Assembly (NCBI GenBank): GCA_025455895.1 | Contig: JALOLQ010000073.1 | Location: 1 to 7,100, forward strand | Source: Solirubrobacteraceae bacterium | Lineage (GTDB): Bacteria; Actinomycetota; Thermoleophilia; Solirubrobacterales; Solirubrobacteraceae | Length of the DNA: 7,100 nucleotides | Reading direction: 5' to 3' | Shown here: positions 1-5,756 of the stretch, one piece after another | How positions within the stretch are numbered: position 1 is the first letter of the stretch | How the letters are laid out: each line of letters begins with the position of its first letter | Made by a program: the position numbers and the translations under genes | The notes under the pieces: model-generated | Told to the model about the DNA's origin: nothing | The model's database searches: none | Seen by the model: only the letters and a program-made list of their open reading frames with translations

Positions 1-321
1 GCTGATGAACAGCAGCCCGAGCGCGATGATCACGAGGCCCGAGATCTTCTCGAGCGTCTCCCGGTGGTCGCGCAGCGTCGAGCCGACGCCGGTGGCGGTC
101 ACCCCCAGCAGGACGAAGACCGCGGAGAAGCTCCCCACGAACAGGAGGCTGGGGAGCAGCACCCGGCGGGCGGGAGCCCGGTCCAGGTCGTTCGGCGTCA
201 GGCCGGTGACGGCCGACAGGTAGCCCGGGACGAGCGGCAGCACGCACGGGCTCAGGAACGAGATCGCCCCCGCGAACATCGCGGCGGCGATGCCGATTCC
301 CGCTGTCGGATCTCCGAGCAT
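1..321 (-). CDS. ccdA: CcdA-type thiol-disulfide / cytochrome c biogenesis membrane protein, N-terminal part
   Basis: The first 107 residues of a multi-pass membrane protein are visible; the C-terminus lies beyond the left edge. The N-terminus carries FLSPCVLPLVPGYLS (about residues 22-36), the hallmark first transmembrane segment of the CcdA/DsbD-beta family, with redox Cys26 between prolines. A second hydrophobic segment spans about 54-78, and a third begins near residue 93. In this family, Cys26 and a partner Cys in a later segment (not visible here) move electrons from cytoplasmic thioredoxin to extracytoplasmic thiols, for cytochrome c maturation or other disulfide reduction. The start at 321 (ATG) gives the usual ~20 residues before the SPC motif. 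An ATG at 279 is a less likely alternative, and neither has a clear ribosome site. The frame stays open for some codons upstream. The gene diverges from the sigma factor gene. The family call is firm; the exact partner system is not known. Confidence 0.9.
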   Translation of the reverse strand, partial: MLGDPTAGIGIAAAMFAGAISFLSPCVLPLVPGYLSAVTGLTPNDLDRAPARRVLLPSLLFVGSFSAVFVLLGVTATGVGSTLRDHRETLEKISGLVIIALGLLFIS

Positions 322-517
322 CCGGGCGGTCAGACCCGCGAGCGCGCGAAACGGTTCATCGCGGGCGGCGCGAACCGAAACGCGGCGCGCCGGGTCCAAC
401 CGCCCGATGCAGGCGATCGCCACGCACCCGGCCCTCCGCGCCCGATGGCGCGCGCCCCGCGGGCGGGCCTGCGAAGCTCCGCGGGAGCGCGATGGCGAGT
501 TCCGGACGGCAACCGCG
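322..517. promoter_or_regulatory. Divergent intergenic region between ccdA-like gene and ECF sigma gene
   Basis: This is the largest non-coding gap in the window (~196 bp) and must hold the promoters of both divergent genes. Neither gene has the TANNNT box seen just before several other starts here. An AT-richer patch at 347-382 contains a direct repeat of CGAAACG (347-353 and 376-382) and an inverted pair CGGTTC (352-357) / GAACCG (372-377), centred 20 bp apart. These could be operator or ECF-type promoter elements (ECF -35 boxes are often GAAC-like), but I could not pair them with a convincing -10. The regulatory role is inferred from position. Confidence 0.4.
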
Positions 518-1090
518 GTGAGCACCGGCGACGACGAGGCGCTGGTCGCCCGCGCGCAGGCCGGGGACCGCGCGGCGTTCGAGGAGCTCGTGCGCCGCCA
601 CGCCGACGGGCTGCACGCCGTCGTCCGGCGCCTGACCCGCGACGCGCACGAGGCCGACGAGGTCACCCAGGAGGCGTTCCTGCGCGCCTGGCGCGGGATC
701 GGCGGCTTCCAGGGTGACGCGCAGTTCTTCACCTGGCTCTACCGCATCGGCGTGAACGAGGCCCGACGCCGCGCCGCGCGCAGCCCCGCCGCCCGCGGCG
801 AGGTGGCGCTCGCCGACCCCGGCGCCGACGCCCCCGACCCGGCGCCCGGGCCGCCCGCCCGCGCCGAGCAGGCCGACCTGCGCGCCGCGCTCGAGCGCGC
901 CGTGCGCGACCTCGAGCCCGATCAGCGCGCGCCCCTGATCCTGCGCGACATCGAGGGGCTCTCGACCGCCGAAGCGGCCGCGATCCTCGGGCTGCGCGAG
1001 GCGGCGTTCAAGAGCCGCCTGCACCGCGCCCGCATGCGCGTGCGCGCCGCCGTCGAGGCCGACCTCATGACCGCCGAGGAGCGCGCGTGA
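518..1090 (+). CDS. ECF-family RNA polymerase sigma factor (sigma-70 regions 2 and 4)
   Basis: A 190-residue sigma factor with only regions 2 and 4, the typical ECF size and build. Region 2 spans about residues 21-88, with the core-binding segment ADEVTQEAFLRAWRGI (46-61) and a FTWLYRIGVNEARRR promoter-melting segment (71-85). An Ala/Pro-rich linker (89-119) follows. Region 4 (about 120-178) has DLEPDQRAPLILRDIEGLS followed by a helix-turn-helix, AEAAAILGLREAAFKSRLHR, that reads the -35 box. The GTG start at 518 places residue 1 just ahead of the conserved DEALVARAQAGD segment. The same frame is open back to about 290, but that upstream part is Arg/Ala-rich and unlike the family. A weak GGACGG lies upstream of the GTG. 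The gene overlaps its anti-sigma gene by 4 nt (GTGA), so the two should be co-translated and the sigma factor is probably held inactive by its neighbour. The inducing signal is unknown. Confidence 0.93.
   Translation: MSTGDDEALVARAQAGDRAAFEELVRRHADGLHAVVRRLTRDAHEADEVTQEAFLRAWRGIGGFQGDAQFFTWLYRIGVNEARRRAARSPAARGEVALADPGADAPDPAPGPPARAEQADLRAALERAVRDLEPDQRAPLILRDIEGLSTAEAAAILGLREAAFKSRLHRARMRVRAAVEADLMTAEERA
1076..1081 (+). promoter_or_regulatory. Ribosome binding site of the anti-sigma gene
   Basis: GAGGAG ends 5 nt before the GTG at 1087, inside the 3' end of the sigma gene. It supports the GTG start and the 4-nt overlap. It is one of the few clear Shine-Dalgarno sequences in the window. Confidence 0.65.
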
Positions 1091-1338
1091 GCCTGCTCGA
1101 CCGCCTGCGCTTCCGCCGCGACCATCGCTTCACGATGGCCCACGCGCACGAGTACCTCGACGGCGAGCTCGACGAGCACGGCCGCGAGCGGATCCACGAG
1201 CACACCGGCCTGTGCCCGGAGTGCCGGCACATGATCGCCACGCTGCGGCGCACGCTGCGCGGCCTGGCGGGCCTGCGCGGCCCCGAGGACGGCGACGTCG
1301 CCCTCGGCGTGATCGCGCGCCTGCGCGACGAGGGCTGA
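1087..1338 (+). CDS. Small zinc-finger anti-sigma factor (ZAS type)
   Basis: An 83-residue protein directly behind the ECF sigma gene, with a 4-nt overlap. It holds the ZAS signature: a leading helix HAHEYLDGELDEHGRERI (19-36), then His39-x3-Cys43-x2-Cys46 in HTGLCPEC. In this family the zinc-bound His/Cys cluster folds a helical bundle that wraps around sigma regions 2 and 4. Some members, such as RsrA, release the sigma factor when the cysteines are oxidised; others with the same motif do not respond to redox. There is no transmembrane segment after the finger, so this is a cytoplasmic member and would not sense the outside directly. The tail (about 50-83) is Arg/Leu-rich and probably helical. 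The ZAS role is firm from motif plus context; redox sensing is only a possibility. Confidence 0.88.
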   Translation: MSLLDRLRFRRDHRFTMAHAHEYLDGELDEHGRERIHEHTGLCPECRHMIATLRRTLRGLAGLRGPEDGDVALGVIARLRDEG

Positions 1339-1345
1339 AACCGCC

Positions 1346-1990
1346 CTACACGCTGTCGCCGCCGGGCGCCGGCGCGGCGAGCCCCTGCACGCACTGCCCG
1401 ACGATCGCCTGCACCTGCTCCTGGGCCGCCGCGGTCGCGGCCATCGCGCCGAAGGCCAGGCGCCGCATCGCCGGATCGCTGAGCCGGGCGAGCGCGCGCG
1501 CCGCGCACTCGCGCAGCCGCCGGTCGACGCTCTGGTCGCTCGTGATCGCGGCGGTGAACTCCGAACGCAGGAAGGCGGTCGAGAGATCGTTCAGGCGCCA
1601 GCCGCCGCCCTCGCGCACGACCGTCACCGGGCCGCGGGTCCCGTCCTCGTCCCCGCCGCGCAGGCGCACGAGCGCGCTGCCGCGATCGCCGTCCACCTCG
1701 ATCTTCGTGACCTCGACGGACTCGGGCGGACGGCGAACGGACGCGGCCTGCGCCTGGATCGCCAGGCACTGCTCCTGCCCGCCGACGAAGACGCGGCCCA
1801 CGAGCCCGGCGCTGAGCGTCCGCGTGCAGATCGCCGCGGGATCGTTCGTCGCCAGCCCGTCGCGGAGCATCGCGCCGATCGCGTCGCGATCCTGCTCGGC
1901 ACCGTCGTCGCCGCCGCCGCAGCCGCCGAGCGCCAAACCGGCCACGACGGCGAGCAGCGCGACGAGCAGCCGGCGACGCCGAAGCCCCAT
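1346..1990 (-). CDS. Secreted lipoprotein A, cysteine-bearing, paralogue of lipoprotein B (function unknown)
   Basis: A 214-residue protein with a lipoprotein signal: Arg-rich n-region (4-7), hydrophobic stretch (8-21), and lipobox LGGC with lipidated Cys24, followed by a Gly/Asp-rich tether. It should sit on the outer face of the membrane. The mature part has Cys55, Cys75, Cys162 and Cys200, in the same order as in the paralogue at 4829-5710. Shared landmarks are a (N/T)DP...CT(R/K)T segment near the first Cys, a V-x-x-I-x-VDGD strand (about 94-102), a GGGWRLNDLST segment (128-138) and a C-terminal helical region with two Cys 38 residues apart. The strand pattern before W131 resembles NTF2-like extracytoplasmic lipoprotein domains (DUF4878-like); this is a fold guess. 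The gene starts in a TGATG overlap with the alpha/beta hydrolase stop, so it is probably translated by coupling. Its stop is 7 bp from the anti-sigma stop. The precise function is unknown. Confidence 0.82.
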   Translation of the reverse strand: MGLRRRRLLVALLAVVAGLALGGCGGGDDGAEQDRDAIGAMLRDGLATNDPAAICTRTLSAGLVGRVFVGGQEQCLAIQAQAASVRRPPESVEVTKIEVDGDRGSALVRLRGGDEDGTRGPVTVVREGGGWRLNDLSTAFLRSEFTAAITSDQSVDRRLRECAARALARLSDPAMRRLAFGAMAATAAAQEQVQAIVGQCVQGLAAPAPGGDSV

Positions 1991-3033
1991 CAGCCGGTCG
2001 CGGCGACCCCGACGACCTCGGGGCCGCCCGGCCCCAGATCGCCGCGGCCGGCGATGAAGTCGAGCAGCGCACGGTTGAACGCGTCCGGGCGCTCGAGCAT
2101 CGGCACGTGCCCGGTGTCCTCGAGGATCAGCAGCGTCGCGTCCGGGATCCGCTCGGCGAACTCGTGCGCGTCCCCGAGCGGCACGAGCACGTCGCAGTCA
2201 CCCTGGACGACGAGCGCGGGCTGCCGCAGCTCGCCGAGGCGGTCGGTGAGGCCGACGGCGAACACGGCGTCCATCGCCGCGCGGAACCCGGGCGCGCCGA
2301 GGCTCGGGAGCTGCTCGGCGATCAGCTCCTTCGAGAGGCGCGTGGGGTGGCGGGCGACGGCGCTCATCGCCGCATGCACCATCCCCGGGCGGCGCATGAG
2401 CTTCATCGCCAGCTGCGGGTCGCGCGGGGTGAGCCCGCCGATCGCGCCGCGCACGAGCAGCTTGCGCACGCCGCCCCCGCGCTGCTCGCCGAGGTGCGAG
2501 GAGATCCCGGCGGCGTCCACGAGCACGACGCGCTCGGCGCGCTGCGGATGGCGCAGGGCGACCTCGGCGGCGATGCAGCCGCCCATCGAGTTGCCCACGA
2601 CGGTGACCGCGCCGAGCCCGAGCTCCTCGGCGAGCTGATCGACCACGCGCGCGTAGCGCTCGATCGAGATCTCCCCGTCGGGCAGCGGCGAGCTCCCGAA
2701 CCCGGGCAGGTCGAGCGCGATCGCGCGGTGGCCGGCCGCGGCGGTGGCCGGGAGGTTCTCGAGCCAGTTCTGCCAGCAGCCGCCGAGGCCGTGGACGAAG
2801 ACGACGCCATGGTCGCCGCCGCCGAGGTCGACGACCCCGACCTCGGCCTCGGGCAGCGCGATCCGGCGCGTGTGTGCGGGCCAGTCCACCGCGCGCCAGC
2901 CCGGCTCGGCGGGGCGGCCGTAGTCGCCGCCGGCGCGGCGGGCGGCGCGGCGCGTGGCGGGCAGCGCGGGGGCGGGCCAGACGGCGCGGGCGGGGCCGCG
3001 GCGGTAGTGACGCTCGGTGCGGTCGCGGGCCAT
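1990..3033 (-). CDS. Alpha/beta-fold hydrolase (serine esterase/lipase-like)
   Basis: A 347-residue alpha/beta hydrolase. The oxyanion-hole segment is VFVHGLGGCWQNW (78-90). The nucleophile elbow is VVGNSMGG (145-152) with Ser149. The acid is Asp281 in VVQGDCDVLVP, and the catalytic His is His309 in DTGHVPMLERP. The DLPGFGSS segment (108-115) is also typical. The family hydrolyses esters, amides, C-C bonds or epoxides, so the substrate cannot be read from sequence. A ~55-residue Arg/Pro/Ala-rich lead precedes the fold and has no clear signal peptide, so it is probably cytoplasmic. Start: ATG at 3033 lies 7 nt after a TACGGT -10 box. An upstream in-frame ATG at 3090 would run into the divergent gene and is disfavoured. 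The stop overlaps the lipoprotein A start (TGATG), so the two form an operon. Enzyme class is confident, substrate unknown. Confidence 0.92.
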   Translation of the reverse strand: MARDRTERHYRRGPARAVWPAPALPATRRAARRAGGDYGRPAEPGWRAVDWPAHTRRIALPEAEVGVVDLGGGDHGVVFVHGLGGCWQNWLENLPATAAAGHRAIALDLPGFGSSPLPDGEISIERYARVVDQLAEELGLGAVTVVGNSMGGCIAAEVALRHPQRAERVVLVDAAGISSHLGEQRGGGVRKLLVRGAIGGLTPRDPQLAMKLMRRPGMVHAAMSAVARHPTRLSKELIAEQLPSLGAPGFRAAMDAVFAVGLTDRLGELRQPALVVQGDCDVLVPLGDAHEFAERIPDATLLILEDTGHVPMLERPDAFNRALLDFIAGRGDLGPGGPEVVGVAATG

Positions 3034-3040
3034 GAACGGG

Positions 3041-3046
3041 ACCGTA
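3041..3046 (-). promoter_or_regulatory. Likely -10 box of the hydrolase/lipoprotein A operon (leaderless start)
   Basis: TACGGT on the minus strand ends 7 nt before the ATG at 3033. This TANNNT hexamer stands out in GC-rich sequence, and the spacing puts transcription start at or next to the ATG. No Shine-Dalgarno and no recognisable -35 were seen. Confidence 0.55.
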
Positions 3047-3060
3047 CCGCGCCGGGGCCG

Positions 3061-3066
3061 TAGGGT
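3061..3066 (+). promoter_or_regulatory. Likely -10 box of the GST-like/methyltransferase operon (leaderless start)
   Basis: TAGGGT ends 7 nt before the ATG at 3074, the same spacing as the divergent box at 3041-3046. The two boxes lie 14 bp apart on opposite strands, so RNA polymerase bound for one gene would cover the promoter of the other. No clear -35 was seen. Confidence 0.55.
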
Positions 3067-3073
3067 GCCGGGC

Positions 3074-3805
3074 ATGTCCGCCACGCTCACGCTTCACGTC
3101 CTGCCGCCCTCGCATCCCTGCAAGACCGCCGAGGCGGCGCTGCGCTTCAAGGGCCTCGAGGCCGAGATCGTCACGCTCACCCCCGGCGAGCACGGCGACG
3201 TGATCGAGGAGCTCTACGGCGCGGGGAACCGGACCGTCCCGGGGCTGCTCGTGGACGGCGAGCCGGTGCACGGCTCGATGGCGATCCTCGAGCGCCTCGA
3301 GCAGCTCGTGCCGGAGCCGACGCTCTACCCGGAGCCGATCGCCGCGGCCGTGCGCGAGGCCGAACGCTGGGGCGACGCCGAGCTCCAGGACCTCGGCCGC
3401 CGGCTGCCCTGGGGCGCGCTGCACTTCCGCCCCGAGGCGGCGGGCACGTTCGGCGGCGCCCCCGCGCTCGACCCGGCCGGGACCGACTTCGCGATCCGCG
3501 CCGCGCGCGCCGCGTGGCGCTACCACGGGATCACCGCGGTGCGGCTCGCCGAGGACCTCGCGGGCCTGCCCGCGAAGCTCGACCACGTGGACGCGCTCGC
3601 GGCCGACGGGATCGTCGGCGGCGCGACGCCGACCGCGGCCGACCTGCAGATCGGCGCGACGCTGCGCGTGCTGCTGACGATCGGCGACCTGCGCCCGCTG
3701 TTCGAGGGCCGCCCGGCCGAGCAGCTCGCCCGGCGCTGGTTCCCCGACTACCCGGGCGACGTCCCGGCCGGTGCGTTCCCCGCGGGCTGGGTGCCCGCGG
3801 GCTGA
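3074..3805 (+). CDS. Glutathione S-transferase-like protein (thioredoxin-fold N-domain, helical C-domain)
   Basis: A 243-residue GST-fold protein. The N-terminal domain (about 5-80) begins LTLHVLPPSHPCKTAEAALR, with Cys16 near the site where GSTs activate a thiol. It continues with KGLEAEIV, the cis-proline segment NRTVPGLLVDG (52-62; Pro56) and the glutathione gamma-Glu-binding-like GSMAILERL (67-75). The helical C-domain follows, with the N-capping box PTAADLQIG (186-194; Asp190) conserved in GSTs. Size and order match canonical GSTs. Since many actinobacteria lack glutathione, it may use another thiol or be a non-catalytic or repurposed member. The gene is leaderless-type, with ATG 7 nt after TAGGGT. 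It is followed after 8 nt by the methyltransferase and very likely co-transcribed with it. An 11-bp direct repeat at its 3' end encodes two Pro-Ala-Gly units. Fold is confident; substrate and thiol are unknown. Confidence 0.87.
   Translation: MSATLTLHVLPPSHPCKTAEAALRFKGLEAEIVTLTPGEHGDVIEELYGAGNRTVPGLLVDGEPVHGSMAILERLEQLVPEPTLYPEPIAAAVREAERWGDAELQDLGRRLPWGALHFRPEAAGTFGGAPALDPAGTDFAIRAARAAWRYHGITAVRLAEDLAGLPAKLDHVDALAADGIVGGATPTAADLQIGATLRVLLTIGDLRPLFEGRPAEQLARRWFPDYPGDVPAGAFPAGWVPAG
3779..3804 (+). repeat. 11-bp direct repeat at the 3' end of the GST-like gene
   Basis: CCCGCGGGCTG occurs at 3779-3789 and 3794-3804. Both copies are coding (Pro-Ala-Gly). Each contains the self-complementary core GCCCGCGGGC or a near match, so the copies could also pair as RNA shortly before the methyltransferase start. 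Probably a chance or codon-bias repeat. Confidence 0.5.
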
Positions 3806-3813
3806 GCCGCCCG

Positions 3814-4836
3814 ATGGCCGCGGACCTCACCGAGCGCCTCGTCGCCTCCGGCCGCGTGCCGGACGCCGTCCTGCGCCCGGCGATCCGGACGCTGATCGCC
3901 CAGCGCCTCGTCCGTGAGCGCGCGGCGGCGCGACGCGACGGCGACCCGCTCGCCGCGGCGGTCGCGCGCCGCTCGGCCGGCCCGATCGCCGTCGCGACCG
4001 ACGAGGCCAACGACCAGCACTACGCCGTGCCGCCGGCCTTCTTCGAGACCGTGCTCGGGCCGCGGCTGAAGTACTCGTGCTGCTGGTACGAGCGGCCGGA
4101 CGCGACGCTCGCGCAGGCCGAGGAGGCGATGCTCGCGCTGACCGCCGAGCGCGCGCGGATCGCCGACGGGATGCGCGTGCTCGAGCTCGGCTGCGGGTGG
4201 GGGTCGTTGAGCCTCTGGCTGCTCGAGCGCTTCCCGGCGCTGACGCTCACCGCGGTCTCGAACTCGGCCGCCCAGCGGCAGTTCCTCGAGGCCCGCGCCC
4301 GCGAGCGCGGCGTGGGCGACCGCCTCACCGTGCTGACGCTCGACGTCAGCGACCTGGCGCTCGATGCGCGCTTCGACCGGGTGGTGTCGGTCGAGATGTT
4401 CGAGCACGCACGCAACTGGGCGGCGCTGCTCGCGCGCGTGCGCGCGCACCTCGAGCCGGACGGGCGCGCGTTCGTCCACGTGTTCGCGCACCGCAGCCTC
4501 GACTACCGCTTCGAGGACGGCTGGATGGCGCGGCGGTTCTTCACCGGCGGCACGATGCCCGCGTTCGGGATGCTCGACCGGCTCGGCGACGACCTGCGCG
4601 TCGAGCAGCGCTGGTGGGTGGACGGCACGCACTACGCGCACACCGCGCGCGACTGGCTGGCGAACCTCGACGCGCGCCGCGGCGCTGCGCGCGCCGCGCT
4701 CGCGAGCGGTGCCCCCGACCCGGACGCGGCGCTCGCCGAGTGGCGCGTCTTCTTCCTCGCCGTCGAGGAGCTGTTCGGCTTCCGCGGCGGGCGCGAGTGG
4801 GGCGTCGGCCACTACCGGCTGGCGCCGGCTACTTGA
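3814..4836 (+). CDS. SAM-dependent methyltransferase, cyclopropane-fatty-acid synthase / coclaurine N-methyltransferase-like
   Basis: A 340-residue class I methyltransferase. After a helical lead (1-64) come DQHYAVPPAFFETVLGP (67-83) and LKYSCCWY (85-92), then the SAM-binding motif I VLELGCGWGSLSLW (122-135) and the acidic VSVEMFEHARNW segment (191-202; Glu197, His198). Later segments are VHVFAHRSLDYRFED (221-235), DGWMARRFFTGGTMPA (235-250) and a C-terminal FFLAVEELFGFRGG (313-326). This set, especially FFTGGTMP and the EMFEH motif, is how plant coclaurine N-methyltransferases and their bacterial relatives in COG2230 look. Classical cyclopropane synthases share only the SAM core and the KYSC region. 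The E-H pair is catalytic in CNMT as I recall it. The substrate here is unknown: an amine, a lipid or something else. It lies 8 nt after the GST-like gene with no Shine-Dalgarno, so it is likely coupled. Its stop overlaps the convergent lipoprotein B stop region by 8 bp. Confidence 0.88.
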   Translation: MAADLTERLVASGRVPDAVLRPAIRTLIAQRLVRERAAARRDGDPLAAAVARRSAGPIAVATDEANDQHYAVPPAFFETVLGPRLKYSCCWYERPDATLAQAEEAMLALTAERARIADGMRVLELGCGWGSLSLWLLERFPALTLTAVSNSAAQRQFLEARARERGVGDRLTVLTLDVSDLALDARFDRVVSVEMFEHARNWAALLARVRAHLEPDGRAFVHVFAHRSLDYRFEDGWMARRFFTGGTMPAFGMLDRLGDDLRVEQRWWVDGTHYAHTARDWLANLDARRGAARAALASGAPDPDAALAEWRVFFLAVEELFGFRGGREWGVGHYRLAPAT

Positions 4837-5710
4837 TCGCCTTGCACTCGGCGAGCGCTCCGGCGGTCGCCGCCGCGATCGCGGGCGGGACCTCCTTCGA
4901 GCTCTTGCCGATGAGGCTGACGATCTCGTCGTCGCTGATCGCCTGGCGCAGCTCGCGCTTGACGCAGCGGATCGCCGAGGCCGAGACGCCGTCCTCCTCG
5001 AGCGACTCGGTCACGCCCTGCTCGAACTGCTTGCGCAGCACCGAGACGGTCTCGCTGTCCACGTCGTCCGCCGAAGCCGAACCCGAGCCGGAGCCCGAGC
5101 TCGCCTGCTGCTGGCCGGCGCATGCCGCCACGTAGCCCTCGAGCTCCTTCTGGGCCTCGGCCTGCTCGCCGATCGCCCCGAGCGAGAGGGTGCGGAACGC
5201 GGCGTCGTCGAGGCCCGTGACCTTCTCGACGATGCAGGCCTTGAGCGCCGCCGGCAGGTCGCGGTCGTTCTTCGCGCCCGCCTCGAACTGCGAGCGCAGC
5301 AGCTCGGTCGAGAGATCGTCGATCCGCCAGTCCTCGCCGTCCTTGGCGAGCGTCAGCGCACCGCGGGCGCCGTCCTGGCTGCCGCCCTTGATCTCCAGGA
5401 ACGCCGTCGCGCCGTCCCCGTCCACCTTGATCCCCGAGACCTCCGCCGCCGAGGCCGGCTTGGCGTCCTTCTGGTTGCCGGTCTCGACGGTCACGCACTT
5501 GGCGGTGCCGCCGTAGACCTGCTGCACCCAGGTCTCGGTGAAGGTCTTCGTGCACAGGACCTGCGGGTCCGTGGAGGTCACGCCGGTGGTGACGAGGTCG
5601 GTGATCTGCTGCTCGGCGTCCGGGCCGTCGTCCCCCGAGCCGCCGCAGGCGGCGAGCACGGTGGCGGCGAGCAGGGCGGCGGTGAGCGTGAGCGCGTGGC
5701 GGAGCGTCAT
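4829..5710 (-). CDS. Secreted lipoprotein B with internally duplicated two-cysteine module (function unknown)
   Basis: A 293-residue paralogue of lipoprotein A. The signal peptide ends in lipobox LAAC (lipidated Cys22), then a Gly/Ser/Asp tether. Cys53, Cys72, Cys159 and Cys197 align with the four Cys of A. Shared segments are TDPQVLCTKTF (48-58), the VDGDGATAFLEIKGG strand region (96-110) and EDWRIDDLSTELLRSQF (126-142). After a Ser/Gly/Ala linker (204-213) B continues with a second copy of its C-terminal helical module: ELLRSQFEAG (136-145) recurs as SVLRKQFEQG (223-232), and the Cys pair 159/197 recurs as 249/289. The middle may be NTF2-like, but this is a guess. Start: ATG at 5710 lies 8 nt after TAGCCT and gives a perfect signal peptide; the frame is open further upstream but that part is Arg-rich and shadows the next gene. 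The TAG stop overlaps the methyltransferase stop region. Function unknown. Confidence 0.85.
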   Translation of the reverse strand: MTLRHALTLTAALLAATVLAACGGSGDDGPDAEQQITDLVTTGVTSTDPQVLCTKTFTETWVQQVYGGTAKCVTVETGNQKDAKPASAAEVSGIKVDGDGATAFLEIKGGSQDGARGALTLAKDGEDWRIDDLSTELLRSQFEAGAKNDRDLPAALKACIVEKVTGLDDAAFRTLSLGAIGEQAEAQKELEGYVAACAGQQQASSGSGSGSASADDVDSETVSVLRKQFEQGVTESLEEDGVSASAIRCVKRELRQAISDDEIVSLIGKSSKEVPPAIAAATAGALAECKAIK

Positions 5711-5718
5711 GGGGCGCG

Positions 5719-5724
5719 AGGCTA
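5719..5724 (-). promoter_or_regulatory. Likely -10 box of lipoprotein B
   Basis: TAGCCT on the minus strand ends 8 nt before the ATG at 5710, within the 46-bp gap after the zinc-ribbon gene. Lipoprotein B may therefore have its own leaderless promoter besides read-through from the gene upstream. Confidence 0.5.
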
Positions 5725-5756
5725 CCGGCGTCCCCGGGCGGAGGGATCGGGGTGTT

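Noticed and set aside
290..517. Upstream in-frame extension of the sigma factor gene (to ATG at 290)
   Set aside because: It would cross the ccdA start and adds an Arg-rich segment unlike ECF sigma N-termini. GTG at 518 fits the family.
3034..3090. Alternative hydrolase start at 3090
   Set aside because: It would overlap the divergent GST-like start and both -10 boxes. ATG at 3033 has a well-placed TACGGT.
2198..3586. Very long minus-strand open frame (462 codons) across the hydrolase and GST-like genes
   Set aside because: It is very Arg/Ala/Gly-rich and lacks any domain pattern. It lies in other frames of two well-supported genes, and such open shadows are normal at this GC content.
3748..4812. 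Antisense open frame of 354 codons opposite the methyltransferase
   Set aside because: Low-complexity Arg/Glu/Val composition, no motifs; the plus-strand methyltransferase explains the same bases.
5071..5104. Short GAGCC/GAACC-type repeat in lipoprotein B
   Set aside because: It only encodes the Gly/Ser/Ala linker; no separate repeat element or array is indicated.
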